Shown piece by piece: positions 11,079 through 20,891 of a stretch of DNA of 64,000 nucleotides; within the stretch, counting starts at the first letter, position 1; the number at the start of each line of letters is the position of its first letter. A program made the translations under genes and the position numbers. The notes under the pieces were generated by a model. The model was not told where the DNA came from and did not search any database. It saw only the letters and a list, made by a program, of their open reading frames with translations. The stretch is from the NCBI RefSeq assembly GCF_003473485.1, contig NC_053046.1, forward strand, positions 44,469,832-44,533,831. The letters are read 5' to 3'. The DNA is from Medicago truncatula. Its lineage: Eukaryota; Streptophyta; Magnoliopsida; Fabales; Fabaceae.

Positions 11079-12065
11079 CCCTAACCAGCATTCTTATGCC
11101 GATTGGGTTTTATCCCCATTTAGATTTGGTCAGGCCGCTGTGAAGACCATCAAAGGGTGGAGTTTTTAGGATTATTATTTGAGTATTAGAGGAAAATTAT
11201 GTTAGTGAAGCCATATTGGTGTATTGAAGAGGAAGAGTGACAAAGGGTAAAATGCAATTCAACGCGAAGTTGCCTTGCCTTGCCTTCACTTACATCTGCT
11301 TATGAAAATATGCAAGAAGGTTGCCCTAGAGTTTGTAAGCATGAGAGCAACCAATTACTCTAGCAAGAATATCACTAGAAAGAGTGTATTGAAACAAAGA
11401 AAGTATGTTTTGGAATGGACAAGAAGTTTATTTTTGAAGCTTGAAACTGGTTTTTGGAACTGATTTTAAAGTATGTTTTGGAAAATTCGATTTCATACGT
11501 CTGTTAGATAATATAAAAGCCTCTTCTGCGAATCACAATGCTTTAGAACACCTTCGTGAAAATTTGGTAACGCGACCAAATTTTGCACTATCCGCAAAAG
11601 TTACTACTGTTATTAACAATACAATTGGTTAGAAAAATTAGCTAAAACAACCAACCGGCATTTATACTAATGGTTAGAAAACTATTCAAATGTATTATCA
11701 CTAAATCTTTGTTTGGTATGTAATATTTGGATTTTTCTTTCTTCGTTTTTATGTTATTAAATGAGCAGTATAGTGTGACACAAATGATAGATACTTGAGT
11801 CTCTTAATCATTTAGTCTAGAATCCAATACTTAACCGGTGAATATGAAAAAATGATTATTGGATTTTGGTGGAATTTTTTTTTTGAAAATTTTGTAAGTA
11901 GCAAATAAATTTAAAAAAAAAAAAAGACCAAAACAAAAAATAAATCTAGACATTTGTCCCCTTAAACGCCACGTGGAGTTAAAAGAATGAAAAGAGATGA
12001 GGAAGTAATGTTATATGTTACTGCTCGCTCCTTCCTTACTCAGTGACTGAATAATAAAGCAAGCA

Positions 12066-14552
12066 ATGAATGAAAGCAACGCGATAACCAGAATCGGAAC
12101 TTCACCAATCATTCCTCTTCCAATTTCAACAACACACCCCCCAAATCAAATTCACACCCTACCAAATCAAAAACAAAAACAAAAACAAAAACAATGGAAC
12201 AAAGCTATCAGCACAAGCATTCGTTCACGTCTCAGCAAACTCTGCCGCGAAGGTCAACCTCATCTCGCTCTTCATCTTCTCGATTCTCTTCCTCGTCCTT
12301 CCACCGTCGTCTGGAACTCCGTCATCATCGGCTTCATCTGCAACAACTTGCCTCATCAAGCTCTTCTTTTATACGCCAAAATGAGATCAAATTCTTCTTG
12401 TTCTACTTTTGATCCTTATACATTCTCTTCCACTCTTAAAGCTTGTGCTTTAACTAAAGATATTCTTACTGGAAAAGCTATACATTCTCATTTTCTTCGT
12501 TCTCATTCGAATACTAATACTGGTCCTAGTAGAATTGTATATAACTCTTTGTTGAATATGTATGCTTCTTGTCAACATGAGTATGCACTCAATGTGTTTG
12601 ATGTTATGCGTAGGAGAAATGTTGTTGCTTGGAATACTTTGATTTTGTCGTTTGTTAAGATGAATCGTTATCCTCAAGCGGTTGAGGCATTTGCTAATAT
12701 GATTAATCAATCTGTTATGCCTAGTCCGGTTACTTTTGTGAATCTTTTTCCTGCTTTGTCGAAATTGGGTGATTCTAGAACTGTGAAGATGTTTTATGGG
12801 TTTATGAGGAAATTTGGTGATCAGTATGTTAGTGATGTGTTTGTTGTAAGCTCTGCGATACTTATGTTTTCTGATGTTGGTTGTATGGATTATGCGCGAA
12901 TGGTTTTTGATCGATGTTTGAATAAAAATACTGAGATTTGGAATACTATGATTGTTGCGTATGTTCAAAATAATTGCCCGGTTGAAGCGATTGATGTGTT
13001 TATTCAAGCGTTGGAGTCGGAGGAGGGTGTATGCGATGATGTAACTTTGCTCTCTGTTCTTACTGCTGTTTCACAGTTGCAGCAAATCAAATTGGCTGAA
13101 CAGTTTCATGCATTTGTTATAAAAAGTTTGCCGGGTTCGCTGATTATAATTTTAAATGCTGTAATGGTTATGTACTCAAGGTGTAATCATGTTGATACTT
13201 CGTTGAAGGTTTTTGATAAGATGTTAGAAAGGGATGCTGTTTCGTGGAATACTATAATATCTGCTTTTGTACAGAATGGTTTTGATGAGGAAGCGCTTAT
13301 GCTTGTGTGTGAAATGCAGAAGCAAAAGTTTTTGATTGATTCTGTTACCGCAACTGCCCTTCTTTCTGCAGCTTCTAACCTTAGGAACTTGTATGTTGGA
13401 AAGCAAACTCATGCTTATCTGATTCGCCGTGGGATACAGTTTGAGGGCATGGAGAGTTATTTGATTGATATGTATGCAAAATCCGGCTCGATTAGGACTG
13501 CTGAATTGTTGTTTGAGCAGAACTGCTCAAGTGATAGAGACCAGGCCACATGGAATGCTATCATTGCTGGTTATACTCAGAATGGGCTCAATGAGAAAGC
13601 TATTCTCCTTCTTAAACAGATGTTGGTGCAAAACGTAATACCAAATGCAGTGACATTGGCATCCATTCTTCCTGCTTGTAGTTCAATGGGAAGCATGGGA
13701 TTGGCTAGGCAACTTCATGGATTCTCCATTCGTCGTTTCTTGGAGAAAAATGTTTATGTGGGAACTTCCTTAACTGACACGTATTCCAAATGTGGTGCAA
13801 TTAGTTACGCTGAAAATGTCTTTTTGAGAACACCTGAGAAGAATTCAGTCACATACACCACAATGATGATGTGCTATGGTCAGCATGGGATGGGTAAGAG
13901 AGCTCTTACCTTGTATGATTCTATGCTGAGATCTGGCATTAGGCCTGATGCAGTTACTTTTGTTGCCATCTTGTCTGCTTGTAATTATAGTGGATTGGTT
14001 GACGAAGGCCTTCAAATATTTGAATCTATGGAGAAAGTACATAAAATCAAGCCCTCAATAGAACATTATTGTTGTGTTGCAGACATGTTAGGGAGGGTTG
14101 GGAGGGTGGTTGAAGCCTATGAGTTTGTCAAGGGATTGGGTGAGGATGCTAACACCATGGAAATCTGGGGATCTCTTCTTGGGTCTTGTAGAAATCATGG
14201 GCATTTTGAATTAGGAAAAGCTGTTGCTAAAAAATTGCTGAATATGGGAATGGATAAAAGAATGGCAGGATATCATGTTCTGCTCTCGAATATTTATGCT
14301 GAGGAAGGAGAGTGGGAAAAAGTTGATAGAGTGAGAAAGCAGATGAAAGAAAAAGGTCTGCACAAGGAAACGGGATGTAGTTGGGTTGAGATTGCTGGGT
14401 TTGTAAACTGCTTTGTATCTAGAGATGAGAAGCACCCTCAAAGTAGTGAAATATATTATATGTTGGACATGTTGACTCTAGACATGAAGTATGCAGGGTA
14501 TAAGCCACAATATAGCTTAAATTTAAATACGATTTTGGATTCGGATGAATGA
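12066..14552 (+). CDS. PLS-class pentatricopeptide repeat protein (E/E+ type), At3g22150/AEF1-like
   Basis: Single-exon frame of 828 residues from the ATG at 12066. The N-terminus is Ser/Thr/Pro-rich with a (KQ)n stretch, consistent with an organelle transit peptide. From about residue 50 to 720 it is tandem PPR repeats, seen as recurring VxWNTxIxxFVxNG, YxxNVYVGTSLTDTYSKCG and GIRPDAVTFVAILSAC patterns, including long and short variants. It ends in an E/E+ extension (HPQSSEIYYMLD, AGYKP) without a DYW deaminase domain. Such proteins bind organelle RNA and specify C-to-U editing sites. SIRSRLSKLC and WNSVIIGFICNNLPHQALL agree with recalled Arabidopsis At3g22150 (AEF1; atpF editing), so orthology is likely but not proven. 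Shattered copies of its 3' half lie at 27.8-31.7 kb. Confidence 0.93.
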   Translation: MNESNAITRIGTSPIIPLPISTTHPPNQIHTLPNQKQKQKQKQWNKAISTSIRSRLSKLCREGQPHLALHLLDSLPRPSTVVWNSVIIGFICNNLPHQALLLYAKMRSNSSCSTFDPYTFSSTLKACALTKDILTGKAIHSHFLRSHSNTNTGPSRIVYNSLLNMYASCQHEYALNVFDVMRRRNVVAWNTLILSFVKMNRYPQAVEAFANMINQSVMPSPVTFVNLFPALSKLGDSRTVKMFYGFMRKFGDQYVSDVFVVSSAILMFSDVGCMDYARMVFDRCLNKNTEIWNTMIVAYVQNNCPVEAIDVFIQALESEEGVCDDVTLLSVLTAVSQLQQIKLAEQFHAFVIKSLPGSLIIILNAVMVMYSRCNHVDTSLKVFDKMLERDAVSWNTIISAFVQNGFDEEALMLVCEMQKQKFLIDSVTATALLSAASNLRNLYVGKQTHAYLIRRGIQFEGMESYLIDMYAKSGSIRTAELLFEQNCSSDRDQATWNAIIAGYTQNGLNEKAILLLKQMLVQNVIPNAVTLASILPACSSMGSMGLARQLHGFSIRRFLEKNVYVGTSLTDTYSKCGAISYAENVFLRTPEKNSVTYTTMMMCYGQHGMGKRALTLYDSMLRSGIRPDAVTFVAILSACNYSGLVDEGLQIFESMEKVHKIKPSIEHYCCVADMLGRVGRVVEAYEFVKGLGEDANTMEIWGSLLGSCRNHGHFELGKAVAKKLLNMGMDKRMAGYHVLLSNIYAEEGEWEKVDRVRKQMKEKGLHKETGCSWVEIAGFVNCFVSRDEKHPQSSEIYYMLDMLTLDMKYAGYKPQYSLNLNTILDSDE

Positions 14553-14963
14553 ATTGAATAATTATCACAAGTTATTTCGAGATGTGTTGGTTTCTTTGTA
14601 GTAGACAGTTGTCACGAAAGTGAGCTAGGCTCATCGTTAAGATAGTCACAGCCTCACAAGATCTATTATAACTGATAATAGTTTCATGACCTGCATAAAT
14701 TTATTCTTTGTACACCACAACAGCTGCTGGTTTGAAACTCTTACTCGGGGTTTTCATTCATTTGAAACAGTTTGTAATTTGTTAACAAAACAATCAATCC
14801 ATGTATATTACCATAGTGCAATTGGTTACTTACAAATTTGATGATACTTTCACCTCCAATTCATGAAACGGAAGTTATACATAGCTATATATTTAAACGA
14901 AAAAGATGGTTTCATTTATGATTTAGATGATTCATGAATTTAATTTTTTTTATTGTAAAAAAC

Positions 14964-14986
14964 CGCTAGAAGGAGGGTTGAACCTC

Positions 14987-15019
<33 letters not shown>

Positions 15020-15036
15020 AACTGAGCTATTCCAGC
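14964..15036 (-). tRNA. tRNA-Asn (GTT), T loop one base short
   Basis: The minus strand folds as a plant tRNA-Asn. The acceptor GCTGGAA (15036-15030) pairs with TTCTAGC (14971-14965) and the discriminator is G. The D arm AGCTCAGTTGGTTAGAGC and the anticodon arm GTGGCTGTTAACCAC (anticodon GTT) are perfect. The T stem GGAGG/CCTCC is also perfect, but the loop reads TTCAAC, six bases instead of seven, giving 73 nt rather than 74. Internal A and B promoter boxes are largely present and a T-rich run (TTTTTTAC..) follows on the minus strand. It may be a functional variant, a freshly damaged copy or a sequencing indel. Confidence 0.85.
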
Positions 15037-15619
15037 AATTCGTGAGGTTAATGTTTTATTTGAAATTTAATTTTGGCGAGACATTAACAACAAAGGTATG
15101 ACGGTAAAAGAAAGAAATATAGTGTGCTTCCACTTATTTATTCCCTTCTACTACATGCTAACTAACTATGCTGAATACAGGGAAGTGTCATACATAGTAT
15201 TCTAATGTGTTTTAGGCGCTGAGTACAGAAGTGTCGTAGTACTCTAATAATGTGCTTGAGGCATCGACGGTTATCAACAGTATTGCAACTATGTCGGATT
15301 TATTATTGATGATTGTATTAATTTTAATGTGTTTTTTCACGGTTTAAGTTTCCTGCATGTGTTAGGCATGAGGTTAACCAAGTTGTCTATTATTTAGCTC
15401 AATACTCTCTTCATAATCCGGACTATATATGAATTGAAGGGACTCCATCTTATATTTCTGCATTCTTGAAACTCAATTGGGGTTGGCGGTTGGTTTGAAA
15501 CATTGGAGTTTATGTTCGATTGTCTGACCTTCATTGATTAAATTATCTTTAATGTAAAAAGAAAAAAAAAAAAAAAAAAGAGAGAGAGAAGTGACATTGT
15601 ATTCTCTCCAAACATAATT
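15037..15619. other. Intergenic region
   Basis: No gene is seen. 15558-15585 is an A-rich run followed by GAGAGAGA. Confidence 0.4.
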
Positions 15620-16417
15620 GAGTTTTTCTATTTACACCCCATGTTTTTCTAGTTACACCCAAATTTTCTTAAAAAAAATTTATAATATCAAAATTGCCCT
15701 TTTATATAAATTTTCTTAAAACCCTAATTTTATTCATTGTCAGTGAGTTTCACCTTCTTTCCCCCCATAAAGCGATCGATCAAACAATTTGATGTTCAAT
15801 ATCAATCTCCATGAAAATTAAAGGGTGAATCAAAATATTTTTCATCCATACTCAATTGGATATAAGTAAGTGAATTTCTTCTTCTATTTGCTAGTTTCAA
15901 TTTTTTTCCTTCAACTGCACTGATGCACTGTAAGATTATGGTTTTAATTTACATTGGCAAGGTTAACTTAAATTCAGTTTAAGTAGGTTCATGTAAACTA
16001 AGTTTACATGAACCTACTTAAACTGAGTTTACATGAACATACTTAAACTGAGTTTACATGAACCTACTTAAACTGAGTTTACAAAATTGCAGAACTGTGA
16101 CTCGCAGAACAAGGAAAACACAAAATCAGAACTGAGAACCCATAACAAGAAAAACACAATTGATTGAAGAACAACACTTGCTAACCTGATTTGCTTCGAA
16201 TTTTCTTTGAAATCATGAATGGACGTGAGAAAGTATGGTTTTGAAAATCTTCGCAGAACACAATCGATCTGTTGGAGAATTATGGTTTTGGAAGAAGGGT
16301 TTTGGGGTGTAACCAAAAAAGAAGGAATAGGCTTTTTGAAAATCAAATTTTATAAAAGGATAATCTTGTCATTTTGGGGTGCAACCATGATTAACTAGGG
16401 TGCAAGTAGAAAAACTC
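15620..16417. mobile_element. Mutator-type MITE, 798 bp, with 9-bp target duplication
   Basis: Ends are inverted: GAGTTTTTCTATTTACACCC on the left and, reverse-complemented, GAGTTTTTCTACTTGCACCC on the right. An exact 9-bp direct repeat AACATAATT flanks it (15611-15619 and 16418-16426), the diagnostic duplication length for Mutator elements. The inside has no transposase; a minus-strand open frame at 16068-16346 shows no domain and is probably chance. A 25-bp minisatellite lies inside at 15976-16085. Confidence 0.88.
15976..16085. repeat. 25-bp minisatellite with a hairpin at its left edge
   Basis: About three and a half units of AGTTTACATGAACCTACTTAAACTG-type sequence run in one orientation; the leftmost copy is inverted, so AGTAGGTTCATGTAAACT faces AGTTTACATGAACCTACT and forms a perfect 18-bp stem. 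One unit has a C-to-A change (CATAC). Confidence 0.85.
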
Positions 16418-16759
16418 AACATAATTAAAGTATCTACACAATATAGAATTTGGACATATAAGTGATTCAATACCCGCTGAGTGATACGGATTGAGTTTTT
16501 TTTTTATCTTAAAAAACAATTTTGTTTTTAAGAAAATTTTAAGAACTAATTTTTGTTTGTTTACTATCATAAAACTTTATTTTAATTTTAAATTAGAATC
16601 TCTTACACTCAAGTTTCTTGTTTTTAGATGAAAAAAAAATAGATTTTGGAAAAGCTAATAAGAATAGCTTTTATTTTTAAGATTAAAAAAAATAAATTTA
16701 CCAAAATAATTTTTATTTTTAAATCTAAAACAAATACCATTAAAATTGACTTTGAAGCA

Positions 16760-16869
16760 CGCAAGAATATTTGTTATTATTATCCTTTAAAGTTGACATT
16801 GAAAAACTTTCGACTTAGTGGATTGAAATTATTTAGATGTGATTATGAAGAAGATGAATTTTATAGTAT
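16760..16869 (+). mobile_element. LINE reverse-transcriptase fragment, left part (split by MULE)
   Basis: In shifting frames this reads FKVDIEK, then (F)DLVDWNYLDVIMKKMNF, which matches the plant L1-type reverse-transcriptase block FKVDFEKAYDSVDW..L. The match stops exactly where the Mutator-like element begins and resumes at 20525. Several frame changes show decay before or after the insertion. Confidence 0.7.
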
Positions 16870-16931
16870 GAAAATTGTTTTTTTGACATAGAAAACTTCA
16901 TAAAGACACAAGTAAAATACGTTAATGCCTC

Positions 16932-17306
16932 TAGCGGTAGTTAACTACCGTTGGTAGAACCACTGGCAGTTAACAGCCGTTGGGGCTCAGCGGTAGTTAA
17001 CTGTCGTTCTTTTTTCCCCCAAAACCAGAAAAGCCCTACCTCCTATTCACTCATCACCTTACATCATCTCCATACCATACCTCAAAAAAATCTCATTTCA
17101 AAAATTGTGTCAAAATCTTGGTTCTAACTCATTGTTGATCGATTGCTAGAACGTTTCCACGCACAATATGCATCAAAGAACATGTATTTCAACGTTAAAA
17201 TCCATTACATTTGATTGATTTTTCTGGTTTCTTTTTTTTGTACTGTCACGAGCTGTAGCGGCAATTAACTACCGCTGGGTGTGAGCGGCTGTTAACTGCC
17301 GCTGGT
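16932..17306. repeat. Subterminal GTTAAC-centred near-palindromes of the MULE (left cluster)
   Basis: Five imperfect palindromes of the form AGCGGTAGTTAACTACCGCTGG occur at about 16933-16954, 16963-16985, 16990-17008, 17257-17279 and 17284-17305. One or two counterparts lie at 20415-20455 near the other end. Repetition only at both ends is the usual layout of transposase-binding subterminal motifs; binding itself is inference. Confidence 0.8.
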
Positions 17307-17459
17307 AACTTAGAGATTTTTTCAAAACTTCATTTGGCAGTTCTACTGCCAAAAAAAAAAAATCACAATATTTTTTTCTTTTGTTTTTTTGGTTTGTTTA
17401 TGTTATTAGATACATGTTTACTAATTAGTTTACAAATAATATGTTGTTTATTTATAGAT

Positions 17460-20016
17460 ATGGTTGAGAATGTGGATGATCCGGGTGATCGAAAACCTAG
17501 TGTTGTCGATTCCGTTAAGGTTGAAGCTCCCATTAAGGTCGAAGCTTCCGTGAAGGTTGAAGCTTCCGTTAAAGTAGAGGCTTCAAGCGTCAATTCCGAT
17601 GTGTGTAAACTTCGTGACAACGAAGTGGACACGGGTCATTTCTTTTCGACACGAGATACATGAAAAGATAAAGAGGAATTGATCGGTTGGGTCCGTCGAC
17701 AAGCAAATAGGGCTGGATTTACGGTTATCATTAGAAGATCTTGTGAAAGTAGAAATGATATGTTGGAGTTGGTTTGTGAACGGAGCGGCGATCACAAATT
17801 ACCGAAGACAAAAGTGAAGCATGAAGCAACGGGATCAAGAAAATATGGGTGTTTGTTCAAGGTGCGTGGATATGTCGTGAGGGAAAAAATGCTTGGAAAT
17901 TGGCTATTCTTAATGGCGTTCACAACCATGAGATGGTGCGGTATGTAGCAGGCCACCTTCTTGCCGGAAGATTAATGGAGGACGACAAGAAGATTGTACA
18001 TGATTTGACCGATTCTTCGGTGAAATTATTTTGACTAATTTGAAGAAGAAAGGGAAAGAGTCCATCACAAATATCAAGCAAGTCTACAATGAACGTCACA
18101 AATTCAAAAAGGCAAAAAGGGGTGACTTGACGGAGATGCAATATCTAATCTCAAAGTTGGAAGATAATGGATATGTTCATTACGTAAGAGAAAAACCGGA
18201 AAGTCAAACCGTTCAAGACATATTTTGGACTCATCCAACATCGGTAAAGTTGTTTAACACTTTTTCGACTGTTTTGATAATGGATTCCACGTACAAAACC
18301 AACTTGTATAGAATGTCATTATTTGAAATAGTTGGAGTCACCTCAACCTATTTGACATATTCGGTTTGTTCTGCATTTATGACGTCGGAGAAGGAGGACA
18401 ACTTTACTTGGGCTTTGCAAATGTTGCTTAAACTTCTTGAACCAAATAGTGATATGCCTAAGGTGGTAGTGAACGACAGAGACCCGAGTATGATGAAGGC
18501 CGTAGAAAATGTTCTCCCCGATAATAGTGCAATACTTTGTTATTTCCATGTTGGCAAAAATGTTAGATCAAGAATCATCACCGATTGCAAAGCTAAACAA
18601 AATGTTGTTGTGGTGGATGGGTAAAAGAAGATTGTCGACGAGGAGAGTCATAGTAAGTTAGTTGATATCATATTTGATGCATGAGAAAAGATGTCACTTT
18701 GTACTCCGGGTTGGGGGATCACATGTCTAGACAAGCCATGAACTTTATTTTTGTGGAAGAAGCGCGTGCTAGGAAAACCTTGTGCATCGAGAAGAAAACT
18801 TGTGGTTGTGTTCAAAGGACGTCGTATGGCCTACCATGTGCATGCTTCATTGCTATGAAAATCGGTCACAACAAGCCCATTCGATTGGATGAGATACACC
18901 CGCATTGACATAAGTTATATATGGGTGAAGAAAAAAGTAATGAAGATTTGTTTTTGGTCGTGGAGGGGTGGCGTGATATCCAAGAACGTCTCGAAAGAGT
19001 TCTGTTCCAAATGAAACTAGAAATCAAAGAGGGTATGCGGTTGTTAGTGTTTCCGGAGATCACAGTGTTGTCACCACCTCCAAAAAAGGTGTCAACCAAA
19101 GGAGCTCCCAAAAAAATCAAAACCACACGTAGGATCACATCTAAGTGGGAGACTTTGATTCTCAACATCCGGAAAGTCAATCTTCACCACGAAAAAATCT
19201 TCACAACCTAAAAGAAAAGGTGCTCACATTGGCATTTCTCCGGTTCCTAAGCCTAGCTTGGTTTCAAGAAATTACGATTCATCGAATCCTATGTATTACA
19301 TGCCAAAATTCATGAGACCATACATTGAGGGAATTGTGGATGTTATTGGTGACAGACATTGTGGGTTTAGGGCTATTGCCGAACGCGTGGGTTTGACGGA
19401 AGAAAGTCATGTTATGGTGCGGAGAGCACTTGTTAAAGAGTTGAAAGAGCATACGAACAAATACATCGAGGTATATGCGAGCGCGGACCGTTACAAGTAC
19501 ATTTTGGATGGATTGCATCCTCCCAAAAATCCTAGTAGCTTTGCACCTCTCGACAAATGGTTGACATTGTCGGATATGGAACACATCGTTGCATCTTGTT
19601 ACAATAGGCCGGTGGTGGAGATGACTACCCTTGATTTTAGAGTCTCCGAGACTTTTTTCCCACTTAGAGGTGCGCCTCCGGTTAATCCGAAAAGCAACAT
19701 GTTTTGCCTTGGTTTAATCCCAAATCATTTTGTCATTCTTTCATTGAAAGATGGTTGTCCACTACCTCCATCATCCACGGAGTGGAGAAATCATAGGAGT
19801 GATGAGGCAAAAACATGGGATTATGAATTCTTGGATCAACACGATCGTTTCCAAGCACTCATGGAGATTGAGGACAAAGAGAGACCGGTTCCACCAAAAA
19901 AACCAACAAATGAAGACAATCCAATTATGTTTGATGACACTCCGGTTAAAGGAAACGAAGAATTTGAAGATGTTCTGGAACATTTAGATGATTTGCTTTT
20001 CTTAGATGAAATATGA
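17460..20016 (+). pseudogene. MULE transposase with SWIM finger and OTU-like protease domain, decayed
   Basis: The gene follows an intron-like AG at about 17459. Order of parts: an acidic start (MVENVDDPGDRKPS) with five VKVEA(S/P) repeats; a FAR1/WRKY-GCM1-like DNA-binding segment at 17679-18034 in two frames; and the transposase core at 18031-18624 with MDSTYKTN (first catalytic Asp), VVNDRDPSMM (second Asp) and CYFHVGKNV. Then comes a deletion that removes the third acidic region. A SWIM zinc finger follows at 18770-18900 (CGCVQRTSYGLPCACF), then a lysine/proline linker. Last is an OTU-type cysteine-protease domain at 19258-20016 with GDRHCGFRAIA (Cys) and NHFVILSL (His). At least four frame breaks prevent a full product. 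Transposase-OTU fusions are known from plant MULEs. The OTU frame remains open for about 250 codons. Confidence 0.85.
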
Positions 20017-20126
20017 CACTTTTTGGTCGGTGTTAATCTATTTTTTGGTCGATACGCATCGACGTATTTTTTGGGATATGTAATGTAATGACCAATTTTT
20101 TGGGTGATATGTAACCAACCTTTAAC

Positions 20127-20128
<2 letters not shown>

Positions 20129-20167
<39 letters not shown>
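20129..20167. repeat. (TA)n microsatellite
   Basis: About 19 uninterrupted TA units inside the MULE, after the OTU frame. A second, shorter TA run is at about 20859-20882. Confidence 0.95.
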
Positions 20168-20170
<3 letters not shown>

Positions 20171-20524
20171 AGTTTCGCATTTATTAGTAATTAATGTACA
20201 TTACGTGTAATGTGTTGCATAATGTGGAAAATTTGACGGATTTCAAACAATTGTGAAACATCAACGCATTATCGGTTTTGTGTAATGTTACCGAATAATT
20301 GATAACCTATGAAAGGTCGATGTTTGTGATTGCTGGATGTTGTTGTTTCGGTTTGATTTCCTCCAGAATTGACGTTTAAAATTATAGGTAAAACAAGACA
20401 AATTTCCTGGGCTGGTTCTGTTAACTGGTGTGAACGGCAGTTAACTGTCGCTGGGGGAAATTATGTAAATTACTTGTGTCAATAGGAAGTTTCCCATGTC
20501 AGAAAAGCAATTTTCTTACGGTAT

Positions 20525-20838
20525 TGTGGCGAAATGGATCATGTAATGTGTAGCATATATGCTTGTCAATGGTAGCCCTCCCAACCGATGAATTCAATTT
20601 GAAAAGGGACCAGCGATAAGGAGACCTCTATCTCCTTTTCTTTTGTTGATTGTCGTAGAAGGATTGGATGTTATGCTAAATGCAACCAAGGAGGTTGGTC
20701 TGTTATCTGGTTATAAATCGGTCAATCAAAGAAAGTTTGTGTTTTTGATATACAATTTGTGGCCGATACATTGATTTTGGAAGAGAAAGTTGGGCAAACC
20801 TCATAACTCTGAAGACTAAACTTATTCTTTTTGAGGTA
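20525..20838 (+). mobile_element. LINE reverse-transcriptase fragment, right part
   Basis: Continuation of the LINE interrupted by the MULE. It reads VAKWI, LVNGSP, DEFNLKR with GD (the RQGDPLSP block), FLLL.EGLDVML, then ..ADTLILEEKSWANL (FADDTLILGEKSWANV block, catalytic aspartates eroded) and TLKTKLILFE. Multiple stops and frame changes; the rest of the LINE is absent. Matches recalled plant L1-like reverse transcriptases. Confidence 0.75.
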
Positions 20839-20860
20839 ATATAAGGTCTCAAAGTATTTA

Positions 20861-20891
<31 letters not shown>

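Larger units (their letters stand above)
16870..20515 (+). mobile_element. Mutator-like element (MULE), 3646 bp, inserted in a LINE
   Basis: Terminal inverted repeats: left GAAAATTGTTTTTTTGACAT.. and right (complement) GAAAATTGCTTTTCTGACAT.., both continuing with GGAAACTTC/AGAAAACTTC and GACACAAGTAA over about 45 bp. Flanking 9-mers TTATAGTAT (16861-16869) and TTACGGTAT (20516-20524) match at 7 of 9 positions, as expected for an aged Mutator target duplication. Subterminal regions hold repeated near-palindromes centred on GTTAAC. Inside lies one degraded gene with transposase, SWIM and OTU segments. Frame shifts and an internal deletion make it non-autonomous now. Confidence 0.9.

Noticed and set aside
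12450-13007. 185-codon open frame on the minus strand inside the PPR gene
   Set aside because: It is antisense to an intact, recognisable PPR coding sequence, has biased His/Asn/Ile composition and no domain; a shadow frame.
16068-16346. 92-codon minus-strand frame inside the Mutator-type MITE
   Set aside because: No domain is recognisable; it lies in a non-autonomous element and overlaps the end of the minisatellite.
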